From Ktedonobacteraceae bacterium (GTDB lineage: Bacteria > Chloroflexota > Ktedonobacteria > Ktedonobacterales > Ktedonobacteraceae): 64,000 nt of DNA. The translations under genes and the position numbers were made by a program. Below are positions 35,113 through 45,080 of this stretch, piece after piece. Every line of letters starts with the position of its first letter. Position 1 is the first letter of the stretch. Where the stretch lies: the NCBI GenBank assembly GCA_035653615.1, contig DASRBN010000021.1, positions 1 through 64,000 on the forward strand, in the 5' to 3' direction. The notes below the pieces were generated by a model that was given only the letters and a program-made list of their open reading frames with translations, searched no databases and was not told the origin of the DNA.

Positions 35113-38100
35113 ATGCCATCTCAAGGATATGTGCGATTCCCTGCTATTCACCAGGATCGCATCGTGTTTGTTTCTGAGGATGATCTATGGTTGTTGTCGA
35201 GCGAGGGCGGGCGAGCCGAACGCCTGACAGCAGGTGTGGGCGAAGTGAGTTTCCCCCGTTTTTCACCGGATGGAACTCAGATCGCTTTTGTCGGCCATGA
35301 AGAGGGGCCGGGCGAAGTCTATATCATGCCTGCCGATGGGGGAGATGCGCGCCGTCTGACCTTTCAGGACGCTTCCTGCCGCGTATTAGGCTGGTCGCCT
35401 GAAGGCAAAGAGATTCTTTATGCCAGCAATGCCGGTCAGTTTGCCGAGCGTTTTGAGGTCATCTACGCCATCAGCCCGGACGGTGGGCAGCCGCGAGAGC
35501 TCCCTTATGGCCTGGCAAATGCCATCTCATTTGGCCCAGATGGGGGTGTCGTGATTGGCCGCAATATCAATGTGCGTGAAATGTCCTATCAGAAACGCTA
35601 TCGCGGTGGTAGGGTTGGGCATCTCTGGTGCGATATTAATGGTAGTGGTACATTCCAACGCCTGCTCAATCTCGATGGCAATGTTGCCGATCCCTGCTGG
35701 GTAGGCGGGCGTATCTACTTTATCTCCGATCACGAAGGCGTCGGCAACGTCTATTCCTGTACTCCTCGCGGTGAGGACTTGCGCCGCCATACCGATCACC
35801 AGGATTTCTACGCGCGTCATCTCTCGAGCGATGGGCAGCGGCTGGTCTATCAAGCGGGCGCTGATTTGTATCTTTTTGACCCAGCAGAAAATACTACACG
35901 TCGTCTGAATGCCGAATTGCCCAGCATACGCACGCAGCGCAATCGCAAATTCGTGCCCGCTAGCAGCTATCTGGATAGCTACGCCCTGCATCCTCAAGGC
36001 TATGCTGTAGCCCTTACCACGCGCGGAAAGGCCTTTACCCTGGGCAACTGGGAGGGACCGGTAGTGCAGCTTGGCGAACCCGACGGCGTGCGTTATCGCA
36101 AACTTGAATGGCTCAATGATGGCAAGCGCCTGGTGGCAGTCAATGACGCAACGGGGCGCGAAAGCCTGGTCGTCTTCGATCCGCAGGGAGCCGGTGAACC
36201 AACGTTGCTCAACGATATTGAGTTTGGGCGCGTCGTGCATCTGGCCGTTTCGCCAACAGACGATGTCGTTGCCATTACCAATCATCGCAATGAAGTGCTT
36301 GTCGTCGATCTCGAGGCAGAAGCTGCTCGTGTGCTTGACCGTAGCGATTACGGCAAGATTCAAGGCATCTCATGGTCACCGGATGGACGCTGGCTCGCGT
36401 ATGGTTTCCCATTTACCTCACAGAAAACGGCCATTAAGTTGTGCGATGTAGAGAGCGGCGAAACGCACTTTGCGACTGAGCCTGTCCTGCAAGATATCTT
36501 GCCCGCCTTTGATCCAGAAGGGAAATACCTCTACTTCCTGGGTTATCGCATCCTCAACCCGGTCTACGATAACCTGCAATTCGACCTCGGCTTCCCGCGC
36601 GGTGTGAAACCTTATGTCATTATGTTGCAGAAGGATTTGCGCTCGCCTTTCGTTGCCGAGCCGAAGGCCCCCGGTGAAAAAGAGAAGGACAAGGAGAAAG
36701 CGAAAGACAAGGAGCAGGAGAATACAGGAGATAAGCAGCAGGAAGGCGATGCCGCAGAAACCTCGGAAGAGCAGGATGAGGAAGAGAATGGAGCATCGTC
36801 AAAGCCACCCGCTATAGTGGTCGATCTCGAAGGAATAACCTCGCGAGCCTTGCCATTTCCTGTAGCGGAGGGCCGCTATGACAAAATCCTGGGCATAAAG
36901 GGGAAAGCGCTCTTCTTATCGCACGCTGTCGAAGGGACGCTCGATCTATCTCTCGATAGGTCCGATATCAAGGGCCATATCGATAGCTATGACTTCGAAG
37001 CGCATAAAAGCGAGTCGATCATTGAGGGAGTCAACGACTTTACCGTCTCGCGCAATGGCAAAACGTTGCTCTATCGCAGCAATCATCGCCTGCGCGTGCT
37101 GAAGGCGGGTGAGAAACCACCCAAGACGGAAAATAATGATCGTCCCGGTCGTGAAAGCGGCTGGCTCGACCTGCATCGTGTCAAAGTCTCGGTTCAACCG
37201 GAGGCGGAGTGGAAGCAGATGTTCCACGAGGCCTGGCGCTTGCAGCGCGAACACTTCTGGACTGAAGATATGTCGGGCATCGATTGGGATGCCATCTACG
37301 CGCAATATGCCCCATTGTTGGATCGGGTCGGGTCGCGCTCGGAACTATCCGATCTCTTCTGGGAACTGCAAGGAGAGCTGAATACGTCCCATGCCTACGA
37401 GCAGGGAGGCGATTACCGGCACGGTCCGCAGTATCATCAGGGATTCCTGGGCGTAGACTGGCACTATGACGTGGAAAGCGACCGTTATCGCATTGCCCGC
37501 ATTGTCAAGGGCGACCCTGCCGATAGCCGCGCAACATCGCCGCTTACCGGCCCTGGTCTGAATGTTTCTGAAGGAGATGCTGTCGTGGCCGTCAATGGTC
37601 AGCGTGTCAGCGCAAAGCGCAGCCCGCAGGTATTGCTGGTCAACCAGGCCGGGAATGAGGTACAACTCACTGTTGAAGATGCGGAAACAAAAGAAACACG
37701 TGTCATTACCGTCAAGGCTTTATCGGATGAGACGCCTGCCCGCTATCGCGACTGGGTAGAACACAATCGCGCGCTGGTTCACGAGATCTCGCAGGGGCGG
37801 GTTGGCTACGTGCATATTCCCGATATGGGCCCCAGTGGCTACGCGGAATTTCATCGCAGCTACCTGACTGAATATGATTATCCCGCGCTGCTCGTCGATG
37901 TGAGATGGAATCGTGGCGGTCATGTATCCGGTCTCTTGTTAGAGAAGCTGGCCAGGCGCCGCATTGGCTATGATTTCTCGCGCTGGAGCCAACCGGAGCC
38001 GTATCCTGCCGAATCGCCGCGTGGCCCGATGGTGGCTCTTACCAACGAACACGCGGGTTCGGACGGCGACATCTTCAGTCACAGTTTCAAGCTGATGGGA

Positions 38101-38403
38101 TTGGGTCCATTGATTGGCAAGCGTACCTGGGGTGGTGTCATTGGTATCAATCCTCATCATAAGCTGGTTGATGGTACCATTACTACCCAACCTGAGGCTG
38201 CATTCTGGTTCAAAGATGTTGGCTGGAACGTCGAAAATTATGGCACCGATCCCGACATCGAGGTCGATATCTCCCCTCAGGACTACGCACACAACGTCGA
38301 TCCACAACTCCAGCGTGCCATCGAAGAGGCCCTGCACCAGATCGAAGTGCGCCCAGCTTTGGAGCCGGAACCGGAAGAACGACCAAGGAAAGCGGTACGG
38401 TAA
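35113..38403 (+). CDS. Tricorn-like protease, S41 family
   Basis: 1096 aa. N-terminal beta-propeller of TolB/WD40-type blades (FSPDGTQIAFVG, WSPEGKEILYAS, DLEAEAARVLDRSDYGKIQGISWSPDGRWLAYG), a second propeller, then the protease part: the helical region, with His760 in ELNTSHAYEQGGDY, a PDZ domain (about 800-880), and the S41 core with Ser983 in EHAGSDGDIF. These match the tricorn core protease triad (His, Ser, with Glu/Asp nearby). No signal peptide, consistent with the cytoplasmic peptide-degrading tricorn. A 50-residue Lys/Glu-rich insert (about 516-565, EKEKDKEKAKDKEQE) is unusual. AAAGGAG precedes the start. Confidence 0.92.
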   Translation: MPSQGYVRFPAIHQDRIVFVSEDDLWLLSSEGGRAERLTAGVGEVSFPRFSPDGTQIAFVGHEEGPGEVYIMPADGGDARRLTFQDASCRVLGWSPEGKEILYASNAGQFAERFEVIYAISPDGGQPRELPYGLANAISFGPDGGVVIGRNINVREMSYQKRYRGGRVGHLWCDINGSGTFQRLLNLDGNVADPCWVGGRIYFISDHEGVGNVYSCTPRGEDLRRHTDHQDFYARHLSSDGQRLVYQAGADLYLFDPAENTTRRLNAELPSIRTQRNRKFVPASSYLDSYALHPQGYAVALTTRGKAFTLGNWEGPVVQLGEPDGVRYRKLEWLNDGKRLVAVNDATGRESLVVFDPQGAGEPTLLNDIEFGRVVHLAVSPTDDVVAITNHRNEVLVVDLEAEAARVLDRSDYGKIQGISWSPDGRWLAYGFPFTSQKTAIKLCDVESGETHFATEPVLQDILPAFDPEGKYLYFLGYRILNPVYDNLQFDLGFPRGVKPYVIMLQKDLRSPFVAEPKAPGEKEKDKEKAKDKEQENTGDKQQEGDAAETSEEQDEEENGASSKPPAIVVDLEGITSRALPFPVAEGRYDKILGIKGKALFLSHAVEGTLDLSLDRSDIKGHIDSYDFEAHKSESIIEGVNDFTVSRNGKTLLYRSNHRLRVLKAGEKPPKTENNDRPGRESGWLDLHRVKVSVQPEAEWKQMFHEAWRLQREHFWTEDMSGIDWDAIYAQYAPLLDRVGSRSELSDLFWELQGELNTSHAYEQGGDYRHGPQYHQGFLGVDWHYDVESDRYRIARIVKGDPADSRATSPLTGPGLNVSEGDAVVAVNGQRVSAKRSPQVLLVNQAGNEVQLTVEDAETKETRVITVKALSDETPARYRDWVEHNRALVHEISQGRVGYVHIPDMGPSGYAEFHRSYLTEYDYPALLVDVRWNRGGHVSGLLLEKLARRRIGYDFSRWSQPEPYPAESPRGPMVALTNEHAGSDGDIFSHSFKLMGLGPLIGKRTWGGVIGINPHHKLVDGTITTQPEAAFWFKDVGWNVENYGTDPDIEVDISPQDYAHNVDPQLQRAIEEALHQIEVRPALEPEPEERPRKAVR

Positions 38404-38413
38404 GAAAAATCAA

Positions 38414-38442
38414 TTGACATTCCACCCCGAACTCAGTACAAT
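38414..38442 (+). promoter_or_regulatory. Consensus promoter of the T-box/valS unit
   Basis: TTGACA (38414-38419), 17-bp spacer, TACAAT (38437-38442), placing the start of the T-box RNA near 38449. Confidence 0.75.
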
Positions 38443-38448
38443 ATACTC

Positions 38449-38767
38449 AAGCAACTGAATACGAAGCTCCTCTGGGAAGAGTAAACATCAGTATCCTGAT
38501 AGAGAAGGTGGGCCAGAAGGCTGGAAGCCCCCGCAGCATCCTGATGTTGAACGTCGCTCGGATTGACTGCCGCAGAAATCCCTCTTGTAAAGGGAAAATA
38601 GAGCGGCACGGGTGAGCCCGTTATAGCGAGACCCCGATAGAACCCTGTGGAATATGCAGGACTGGTCGGGGTGGTGAGTGCGCCGGGTCGGCAACGTCCG
38701 GCGAAATGAGGTGGTACCGCGAAAAAGTGCCCTTTTCGTCCTCATATGGATGAATTGGGCTTTTTTA
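38449..38767 (+). ncRNA. T-box leader RNA, valine-specific, upstream of valS
   Basis: Stem I base is ACATCAG with CTGATGT (around 38483 and 38541); the AGTA of the specifier loop E motif precedes the left arm, and GAAC-GTC-GC follows the right arm, with GTC (Val codon) at 38553-38555. The T-box core TGAGGTGGTACCGCG is at 38707-38721 and pairs with the tRNA acceptor end in uncharged tRNA-Val. A terminator hairpin (GCCC...GGGC) with the run TTTTTT at 38761-38766 follows. The downstream gene is valyl-tRNA synthetase, matching the specifier. T-boxes couple tRNA charging to transcription readthrough. Confidence 0.93.
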
Positions 38768-38797
38768 TTGGTCTGAAATTTGTATCAATCTCATGCA

Positions 38798-38890
38798 GAG
38801 ATTCTTCGCTTCGCTCAGAATGACATGGCCCGCACCATGTCATTCTGAGTGCAAGAAGTCGAAGCCCTGAGCAACGAAGGGGAAGCATCT
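38798..38890. repeat. Family A palindromic element, copy A6, between T-box and valS
   Basis: The right-arm sequence AGATTCTTCGCTTCGCTCAG comes first and the left-arm sequence CCATGTCATTCTGAGTGCAAG second, so the arms point outward, unlike other copies. The element separates the T-box terminator from the valS ribosome-binding site. Confidence 0.75.
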
Positions 38891-38923
38891 CTCGAAGGCG
38901 CACTTAAATCAAAGGAGGAGATC

Positions 38924-41371
38924 ATGAGCTTACCAAAACGGTACAATCCTGCCACGGCGGAGCCGGAGTTGCAGGCTTTCTGGCAACAATCCGGCACCTA
39001 TCATTTTTCGCGTACCAGCAATAAACCTGTTTACTCAATCGATACGCCGCCGCCCACGGTTTCGGGCCATCTACACCTGGGTCATGTTTATTCTTATAGC
39101 CATACAGATTTTATGGCGCGTTTCTGGCGTATGAATGGCTACAATGTCTACTATCCTATGGGTTTCGATGATAACGGCCTGCCAACCGAGCGGCTGGTGG
39201 AGAAGCGCCTGCATATCAGCGCTCCCCAGATTGGGCGCAAGGCATTCATCGAAAAATGCCTGGAGATGAGCGCCGAGGAGGAGAAAAACTACGAGGCGCT
39301 GTGGCAGCGACTGGGACTTTCGATAGACTGGCGCTATACCTACAGCACCATCAATACGCTATCAAGGCGCACCTCGCAACTCTCTTTCATTGATCTCTAT
39401 CGCAAGGGATTGGCCTATCGCAAGGAGGCGCCTACGATCTGGTGTCCTGAGTGCCGCACCGCAATCGCGCAGGCGGAATTAAGCGACCTGGAGCGAGAGA
39501 GCGAGTTTATCACCCTGGCCTTTCATCTTGCAGATGGGGAGCCTTTTCCTATAGCCACAACACGACCTGAGCTATTGCCGGCCTGCGTTGCGATATTCGT
39601 GCATCCAGGCGACCCTCGTTATCAAAAGTATGTTGGACAGCAGGCAACGGTGCCGCTTTTCGGTCAGCAGGTGCCAATACTGGAAGACGCAAAGGCCGAT
39701 CCCGAAAAGGGAACCGGGGCCGTGATGTGTTGTACGTTCGGTGATGTAACAGACGTGGAATGGTGGTACAAATATAACCTGCCGTTGAAAATAGTGATTG
39801 GACGCGATGGCAGGATGACCGAAGCGGCAGGCCAGTTTGCCGGTTTGACGATAAGAGAGGCGCGACGTGCTATTGTCGAGGTCCTGGAGAAGCATGGACT
39901 GGTGCTGGCTCGCCAACCGGTGAGGCAATCGGTGCGTGTACACGAACGCTGCGATACGCCTGTTGAGTATATTGTGACGCGCCAGTGGTTTATTCGCGTG
40001 CTGGACTTCAAGCAGGCATTGCTTGATGCTGGGGAACAGATTACCTGGCATCCTGAGCATATGAAAGCGCGTTATCATGAATGGGTGGAGAACCTGGGCT
40101 GGGACTGGTGTATCTCGCGCCAGCGCTATTATGGTGTGACGTTTCCGGTATGGTATTGCACCGAGTGCGGTGCAGTTCTGCTGGCCGGTGAGGATCAATT
40201 GCCCGTAGACCCGGCGGAACAGCAACCGGCAAAAGCCTGTCCTTGTGGAAGCACATCCTTTATCCCTGAGGAGGATGTAATGGACACCTGGGCAACATCG
40301 TCCATGTCGCCGCAGATCGTTGGGCGCTGGTTGGAGGATAAGGAACTCTACGATAAGGTCTTTCCCATGTCGCTGCGCCCGCAGGCGCACGAGATCATTC
40401 GCACCTGGGCCTTCTATACTATCGTGAAGTCCTATCATGAGTTCGGGATATTACCGTGGAAGGAGATTGCCATTTCCGGCTGGGGTATTGCCGGAGAGGG
40501 CGCCGGTAAGATCAGCAAAAGTCGTGGCGGCGGGCCGATGCCCCCAATGGAGATGATCGAGAAGTACTCAGCGGACGCGGTACGTTACTGGGCCGCCAGC
40601 ACGGGCTTTGGCAAGGACTCGATTATCAGTGAGGAGAAGATTTCCACCGGGGCCAAACTGGTCACGAAGCTGTGGAATGTGGCCCGCTTCAGCGAGCGTT
40701 TCCTGGCCGGGTATCAAGTACCGGCGGAACTGCCAGCCTTCACGCCAACGGATCGCTGGTTGCTTTCCCGCACGCAGCGGCTGATCCTGCGCGCGACAGA
40801 ACTGATGAGTAACTACGATTACGCGGCTGCCAAAAGCGAGACGGAGAGCTTTTTCTGGCGCGAACTGGCAGACAACTACCTGGAAATGTCAAAGGAGCGC
40901 CTGTATGATGCATCCAATGAGATGCACGAGGGCGCACGCTATACACTCTATCACGTATTCCTGGCAGTCCTGAAGCTGTTTGCGCCGTTCCTGCCCTATA
41001 TAACGGAGACGATCTACCAGGCGCTTTTCGCTACCAATGATGGAGCGAAATCTATTCACAATGCCCGCTGGCCGCAGGCGAATGAGACATTGATCGATGA
41101 GCAGGCTGAGGATGCCGGAGAATTGTTGGTAGAACTGGCGACTGCCATACGCCGCTATAAGAGCGAGGCGAGCATCTCGCTTGGCACGGAGTTGCAGCGT
41201 TTGCAACTGGCTACGGAGGATGCCGGTATAGCTACCATGTTGCGAGAGGCCAGGCCCGATATTAAAAGCGTGACGCGCGCCAGGGAGATCGAGGTGAGCC
41301 AGAGTCTTGATCCTGGCCTGGCGCCGGTAAAATCACAGGGTAAGGTTCGTGTCGCTTTGTATACTGAATAA
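38924..41371 (+). CDS. valS: Valyl-tRNA synthetase
   Basis: 815 aa from ATG 38924 with AAGGAGG at 38912-38918; the frame runs back into the repeat element, where no homology is expected. Class I synthetase charging tRNA-Val. HLGH at 51-54 is the HIGH motif and KISKS at 529-533 the KMSKS loop. The editing domain region (around 190-340) includes TTRPELLPACVAIFVHPGD and GTGAVMCCTFGDVTDVEW. The C-terminal end (KSQGKVRVALYTE) lacks the coiled-coil tRNA-binding arm of bacterial ValRS such as E. coli's (951 aa), as in archaeal-type enzymes. Regulated by the T-box above it. Confidence 0.95.
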   Translation: MSLPKRYNPATAEPELQAFWQQSGTYHFSRTSNKPVYSIDTPPPTVSGHLHLGHVYSYSHTDFMARFWRMNGYNVYYPMGFDDNGLPTERLVEKRLHISAPQIGRKAFIEKCLEMSAEEEKNYEALWQRLGLSIDWRYTYSTINTLSRRTSQLSFIDLYRKGLAYRKEAPTIWCPECRTAIAQAELSDLERESEFITLAFHLADGEPFPIATTRPELLPACVAIFVHPGDPRYQKYVGQQATVPLFGQQVPILEDAKADPEKGTGAVMCCTFGDVTDVEWWYKYNLPLKIVIGRDGRMTEAAGQFAGLTIREARRAIVEVLEKHGLVLARQPVRQSVRVHERCDTPVEYIVTRQWFIRVLDFKQALLDAGEQITWHPEHMKARYHEWVENLGWDWCISRQRYYGVTFPVWYCTECGAVLLAGEDQLPVDPAEQQPAKACPCGSTSFIPEEDVMDTWATSSMSPQIVGRWLEDKELYDKVFPMSLRPQAHEIIRTWAFYTIVKSYHEFGILPWKEIAISGWGIAGEGAGKISKSRGGGPMPPMEMIEKYSADAVRYWAASTGFGKDSIISEEKISTGAKLVTKLWNVARFSERFLAGYQVPAELPAFTPTDRWLLSRTQRLILRATELMSNYDYAAAKSETESFFWRELADNYLEMSKERLYDASNEMHEGARYTLYHVFLAVLKLFAPFLPYITETIYQALFATNDGAKSIHNARWPQANETLIDEQAEDAGELLVELATAIRRYKSEASISLGTELQRLQLATEDAGIATMLREARPDIKSVTRAREIEVSQSLDPGLAPVKSQGKVRVALYTE

Positions 41372-41809
41372 AGAGGACACCCTGTAGGAATAGTACCTGG
41401 TGTCTGTCCTTCTCTGGATACGGGACAGGCACAGGCACTGTCCCTACGGGAGTATTTTGTCAAAGTCCATGTGCTGTCTCCTTTCTTCCAAAGATATTCG
41501 TACCATCTATGGAGACGGAAAATTCCTACTGTGTTACAAATTTCCGTCTCCACCAGTTTGCTTATCTGGAAGAGGAAAAAACTGTTTTGAGAGGAGAATA
41601 ATAGCCTGGGTATTTGTGGAATAATAGGTATATATGTCACGTTGTCATTAATGCAGGTAGAAATACCTGCTCCTTCTCAAACAATCTTACCTGGTTCTCT
41701 TACCCCACCCATCAATATCCGCACTTTCTTGTGGTCTGATGGGTGAGAGATAGGGGCTGGGGAGTGAGGAAAATCTTTCACCCGGCTATTCTACATCAGG
41801 AGTTGAAAT
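41372..41809. other. Intergenic region with repeat copy B2 and a hairpin
   Basis: No gene seen. It contains family B sequence with GGGACAG at 41422-41428 and CTGTCCC at 41438-41444, then a perfect 11-bp stem GGAGACGGAAA/TTTCCGTCTCC at 41511-41551 with a 19-nt loop that could terminate the valS message. Confidence 0.5.
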
Positions 41810-42013
41810 ATGAATCAAGCAGCAGATGTTGGTCGCCGGGCCGTCTTTCATGAAAACGACCTGGTCATCTGGCATTATTCTCATGGCAATCGTTCTATCC
41901 CTGTTCCCGCCGTCGTGGTTCGCGAGGAACAGGATGGAGTGGTCATCAGGGCACGCATCGAGGGCAAAACCGAGGTGCTGCATGTTGATCCCAATCAGCT
42001 CGTTACCCGCTAG
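41810..42013 (+). CDS. 67-aa SH3-like small protein
   Basis: 67 aa, about half beta-strand by eye: DLVIWHYSHGNRSIPVPAVVVREEQDGVVIRARIEGKTEVLHVDPNQLVTR, the pattern of a small SH3/KOW-like barrel. No family is recognised. AGGAG is 6 bp upstream of the ATG. It stands alone between valS and lon, on the opposite strand from lon. Could bind RNA or protein; no firmer inference. Confidence 0.68.
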   Translation: MNQAADVGRRAVFHENDLVIWHYSHGNRSIPVPAVVVREEQDGVVIRARIEGKTEVLHVDPNQLVTR

Positions 42014-42371
42014 TTCATACCTACTGGAAGCGAGAGCAAATCGGCGCTTTTCCTACATATGCTGCTCATTCCGGCGCAACATATCGGGAGTGGCGCTATT
42101 TTTTTTATTTCGTAAACCTGCGCAACTCATTGTGCCCCCTGTGCTAAACTCGAGATGCGCTGGCAGGTACTCGAATGTGGGGAATCCCTTGTAGCTTACA
42201 TAGGTGTAGGTTTTTGGTTAGTACTGACCCTGGGCGTGTCATTGTGAGTGCAGCGAAGAATCTGCGCCCGACCACAGATTCTTCGCTGCGCTCACAATGA
42301 CATGCCCAGAACGGCAAGAAATCTACCTGTGTAAGGTCCCTTGTGGTCGCCGGCAAGTTTCGCCTGGTGAA
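42014..42371. other. Intergenic region carrying copy A7 of the palindrome
   Basis: No gene seen. The only marked structure is the family A element at 42232-42307. Confidence 0.5.
42232..42307. repeat. Family A palindromic element, copy A7
   Basis: 33-nt arms at 42232-42264 and 42275-42307. The arm positions that differ from the consensus (CATTGTGAG and CTCACAATG) have changed together, and the only two non-Watson-Crick positions are both G-U-type pairs. Confidence 0.88.
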
Positions 42372-44900
42372 CTACATTGATTTTGAGTGTGCCTGCAAAT
42401 GCCGGGAATGTGCCTGCTTTACCAGATTGATCGTTGAAGCCTCAACCTCATTTTGAGCTGTGGGCAGGCTGTGCAGTGCGACCGGAATCACCTCATCCAT
42501 GCGCTCGACGGGTACAAATTGCAGCGCTTTGATGACCTCTTGCGGCACATCTACCAGGTCGTTCAAGTTGCGTTTGGGCAGGATGAACGTTTTAATGCCT
42601 GCACGGTGGGCTGCCAGCACCTTCTCCTTGATGCCGCCGACCGGTAACACCCTGCCGCGCAGTGTAATCTCACCCGTCATCGCCACATCGCGCCTCGCTG
42701 CCCGTTTTGTCAACGCCGAAATCAGCGCTGTTGCCATGGTAATCCCTGCTGATGGGCCGTCCTTGGGAATGGAACCCGCGGGCAAATGCAGGTGGATATC
42801 ATACTTCTCGTAAAAACGGTTCTCCGCTCCAAGCTGCCCAGCTCGCGAGCGCGCATACGAGAGGGCCGCCTGCGCCGATTCCTTCATCACATCGCCAAGC
42901 TGGCCGGTCAGCGTCAGATTTCCCTTGCCTTCCATCAGTGTTGCCTCCACGGTCATTAAATCGCCGCCGGCGCTTGTCCATGCCACTCCTGTCGCAATTC
43001 CTGCCTCGTCCTCCTCTTCTGGCAGCCCATAATAATGCTTTTGCGGCCCCAGGTAGTCAGCAATTTTCTCCGGCGTGACTCTCGTCTTCGTGCGGCGGCC
43101 CTCGGCCACTTTGCGTGCCACCTTACGCATCACCGTTGCTATCTCACGTTCCAGATTGCGTACCCCGGCCTCGAATGTATAATCGCGAATGATGCGCTGC
43201 ACCGCCTGGTCGCTGATTTCTACCCGCGAGGGCTTCAACCCATGTTCTTTCATCTGCTTCGGAACCAGGAACTGGCGCGCGATGTGCAATTTCTCTTCTT
43301 CCGTATACCCTGGCAGCTCGATCACCTCCAGGCGGTCGCGCAGGGCCGGGGGAACAGGGTGCAGCACATTCGCTGTCGTGAGAAACATGACCTTTGAAAG
43401 ATCGTAGGGCACCTCCAGGTAGTGATCGGAAAAGGCGGAATTTTGCTCAGGATCGAGGACTTCCAATAGCGCGGCGGATGGATCGCCCCGGAAATCCGCG
43501 CCGATCTTATCGATCTCATCCAGCACAAACAGGGGATTGATCGTACCGGCCGTCTTCATCGTCTGGATAATACGACCGGGCAGCGCTCCCACATAGGTAC
43601 GGCGATGCCCGCGAATCTCGGCCTCGTCATGGATGCCGCCTAAGGAGAGACGCACGAATTTACGATTGAGCGCTGCCGCGATTGAACGCCCAAGCGAGGT
43701 TTTGCCGACACCAGGAGGGCCAACGAAACATAGGATTGGGCTGCGCATCGTATCCGAAAGCTTACGTACAGCGATATACTCCAGTATGCGCTCCTTCACC
43801 TTCTCCAGCCCATAGTGGTTCTCGGCCAGGACGCTTGCCGCCGCCGCTATATCCAGCCGGTCAACGGTAGCATTATTCCAGGGAATGCTCACCAGCCAGT
43901 CCAGGTAGGTGCGAATGATCCCGCCATCAGGAGCCATGGAGGGCATGCTATTGAGCCGTTCCAGTTCTTTCAGCGCTCGCTCCTGCACCTCTTCGGGCAT
44001 ACCACAGCTCAGTATCTTCTCGCGCAACTCGGAGGTTTCGCGGAATGCGGGGTCTGTCTCGCCCAGTTCGCGCTGAATGGCCTTCAATTGCTCACGCAGG
44101 AAATATTCGCGTTGGGTTTTATCGACCTCTTGCTGCACCTGGTCATGAATATGATTTTCCAGTTCCAGAATGCTCAGTTCTTTCGAAAGGAGAATGCTCG
44201 TTTTCTGTAATCGTTCTTCGACGTTGAATGTTTCTAGAATAGTCTGGCGCGCCTTTAGAGGGGCATCAAGCGTTGAGACGATAAAATCCGCCAACCACCC
44301 GGGTGAATCGATATTCATGGCGGTGATAGTTGCCTCATCAGAAAGATTATTGCTGAGCCTGACGCATTTTTCGTACAGCGCCCGTACTGCTCGCACCAGG
44401 GCTTCAAGCCCCAAAGTATATTCTACCTCGTCGAGTACAACTTCAGCGCGCACATACATAGATGACTTTTTTGGCAAATTTTCAAGGCGGCGCAAACGAC
44501 GCTGCCCATGAATAAGTATACTTGTCGTGCCATCGGGCATTTTCAGCATGCGGTCGATCACTGCCTCGACTCCAACATCGTACAGGTCTTCAGGATCGGG
44601 GTCTTCTTGTTCCTCGTCCAATTGCATGGCAACAAAGAGCGTGCGCTTCTTCCTCATGGCCTCTTCGATGGCTTTGATTGATTGTGCGCGCCCTACAAAT
44701 AAAGGCGTCACGACATTTGGAAACAGCACCGTATTGCGAATTGGTAGCAGGGGAAGTTCCACCACCTCTCTATGCTTCTCGGGCGCTATACGACCAGCGC
44801 CTGGCGCCTGTCCTATATGCCCCAGGGTGTCCGTGTTTTGATCAGTTTTCTCGAGAGATGTGATTTCAGCGATTGCTTGTGGCGTTTTCTTCCTGGCCAT
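42372..44900 (-). CDS. lon: ATP-dependent protease Lon
   Basis: 842 aa. The N-terminal substrate domain starts around residue 50 ([23 protein letters not shown]); AAA+ domain with the Walker [10 protein letters not shown] (around 395) and [10 protein letters not shown] (Walker B); protease domain with catalytic Ser in [10 protein letters not shown] (around 715) and Lys in [11 protein letters not shown] (around 757). Length is typical (about 780-850). Before the substrate domain is an unusual 49-residue extension ([14 protein letters not shown], then GQAPGAG at 30-36), which is encoded by a family B repeat lying in frame. Degrades misfolded and regulatory proteins. Confidence 0.97.
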   Translation of the reverse strand: MARKKTPQAIAEITSLEKTDQNTDTLGHIGQAPGAGRIAPEKHREVVELPLLPIRNTVLFPNVVTPLFVGRAQSIKAIEEAMRKKRTLFVAMQLDEEQEDPDPEDLYDVGVEAVIDRMLKMPDGTTSILIHGQRRLRRLENLPKKSSMYVRAEVVLDEVEYTLGLEALVRAVRALYEKCVRLSNNLSDEATITAMNIDSPGWLADFIVSTLDAPLKARQTILETFNVEERLQKTSILLSKELSILELENHIHDQVQQEVDKTQREYFLREQLKAIQRELGETDPAFRETSELREKILSCGMPEEVQERALKELERLNSMPSMAPDGGIIRTYLDWLVSIPWNNATVDRLDIAAAASVLAENHYGLEKVKERILEYIAVRKLSDTMRSPILCFVGPPGVGKTSLGRSIAAALNRKFVRLSLGGIHDEAEIRGHRRTYVGALPGRIIQTMKTAGTINPLFVLDEIDKIGADFRGDPSAALLEVLDPEQNSAFSDHYLEVPYDLSKVMFLTTANVLHPVPPALRDRLEVIELPGYTEEEKLHIARQFLVPKQMKEHGLKPSRVEISDQAVQRIIRDYTFEAGVRNLEREIATVMRKVARKVAEGRRTKTRVTPEKIADYLGPQKHYYGLPEEEDEAGIATGVAWTSAGGDLMTVEATLMEGKGNLTLTGQLGDVMKESAQAALSYARSRAGQLGAENRFYEKYDIHLHLPAGSIPKDGPSAGITMATALISALTKRAARRDVAMTGEITLRGRVLPVGGIKEKVLAAHRAGIKTFILPKRNLNDLVDVPQEVIKALQFVPVERMDEVIPVALHSLPTAQNEVEASTINLVKQAHSRHLQAHSKSM
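44794..44813. repeat. Family B repeat, copy B3, in frame within lon
   Basis: CCAGCGCCTGGCGCCTGTCC on the plus strand; on the lon strand it encodes GQAPGAG. Differs at one base from copy B4. Confidence 0.75.
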
Positions 44901-45060
44901 TTATGCGCCTCTTATGTGTGTGTCCGATTGATTAGTATTTCGATATCACTCTTAATAACGATACACTCCAACAAAGATTACAACGTCGTCTAACCATTAT
45001 ACAACTCTGCCGCACCCCCTGATGAATTTTCCAACCAAATGGGGGAATGCGATGGGGCAC

Positions 45061-45080
45061 AGGGACAGGCCACTGTCCCT
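45061..45080. repeat. Family B element, copy B5, at the end of the nucleotidyltransferase gene
   Basis: AGGGACAG-GCCA-CTGTCCCT, perfect 8-bp arms, followed by ACAGGGC. The stop codon of the convergent-reading nucleotidyltransferase gene (45079-45081) is provided by this repeat. Confidence 0.7.

Noticed and set aside
39572-40438. 288-codon minus-strand frame within valS
   Set aside because: Shadow of the valyl-tRNA synthetase coding strand; no domain or ribosome-binding site.
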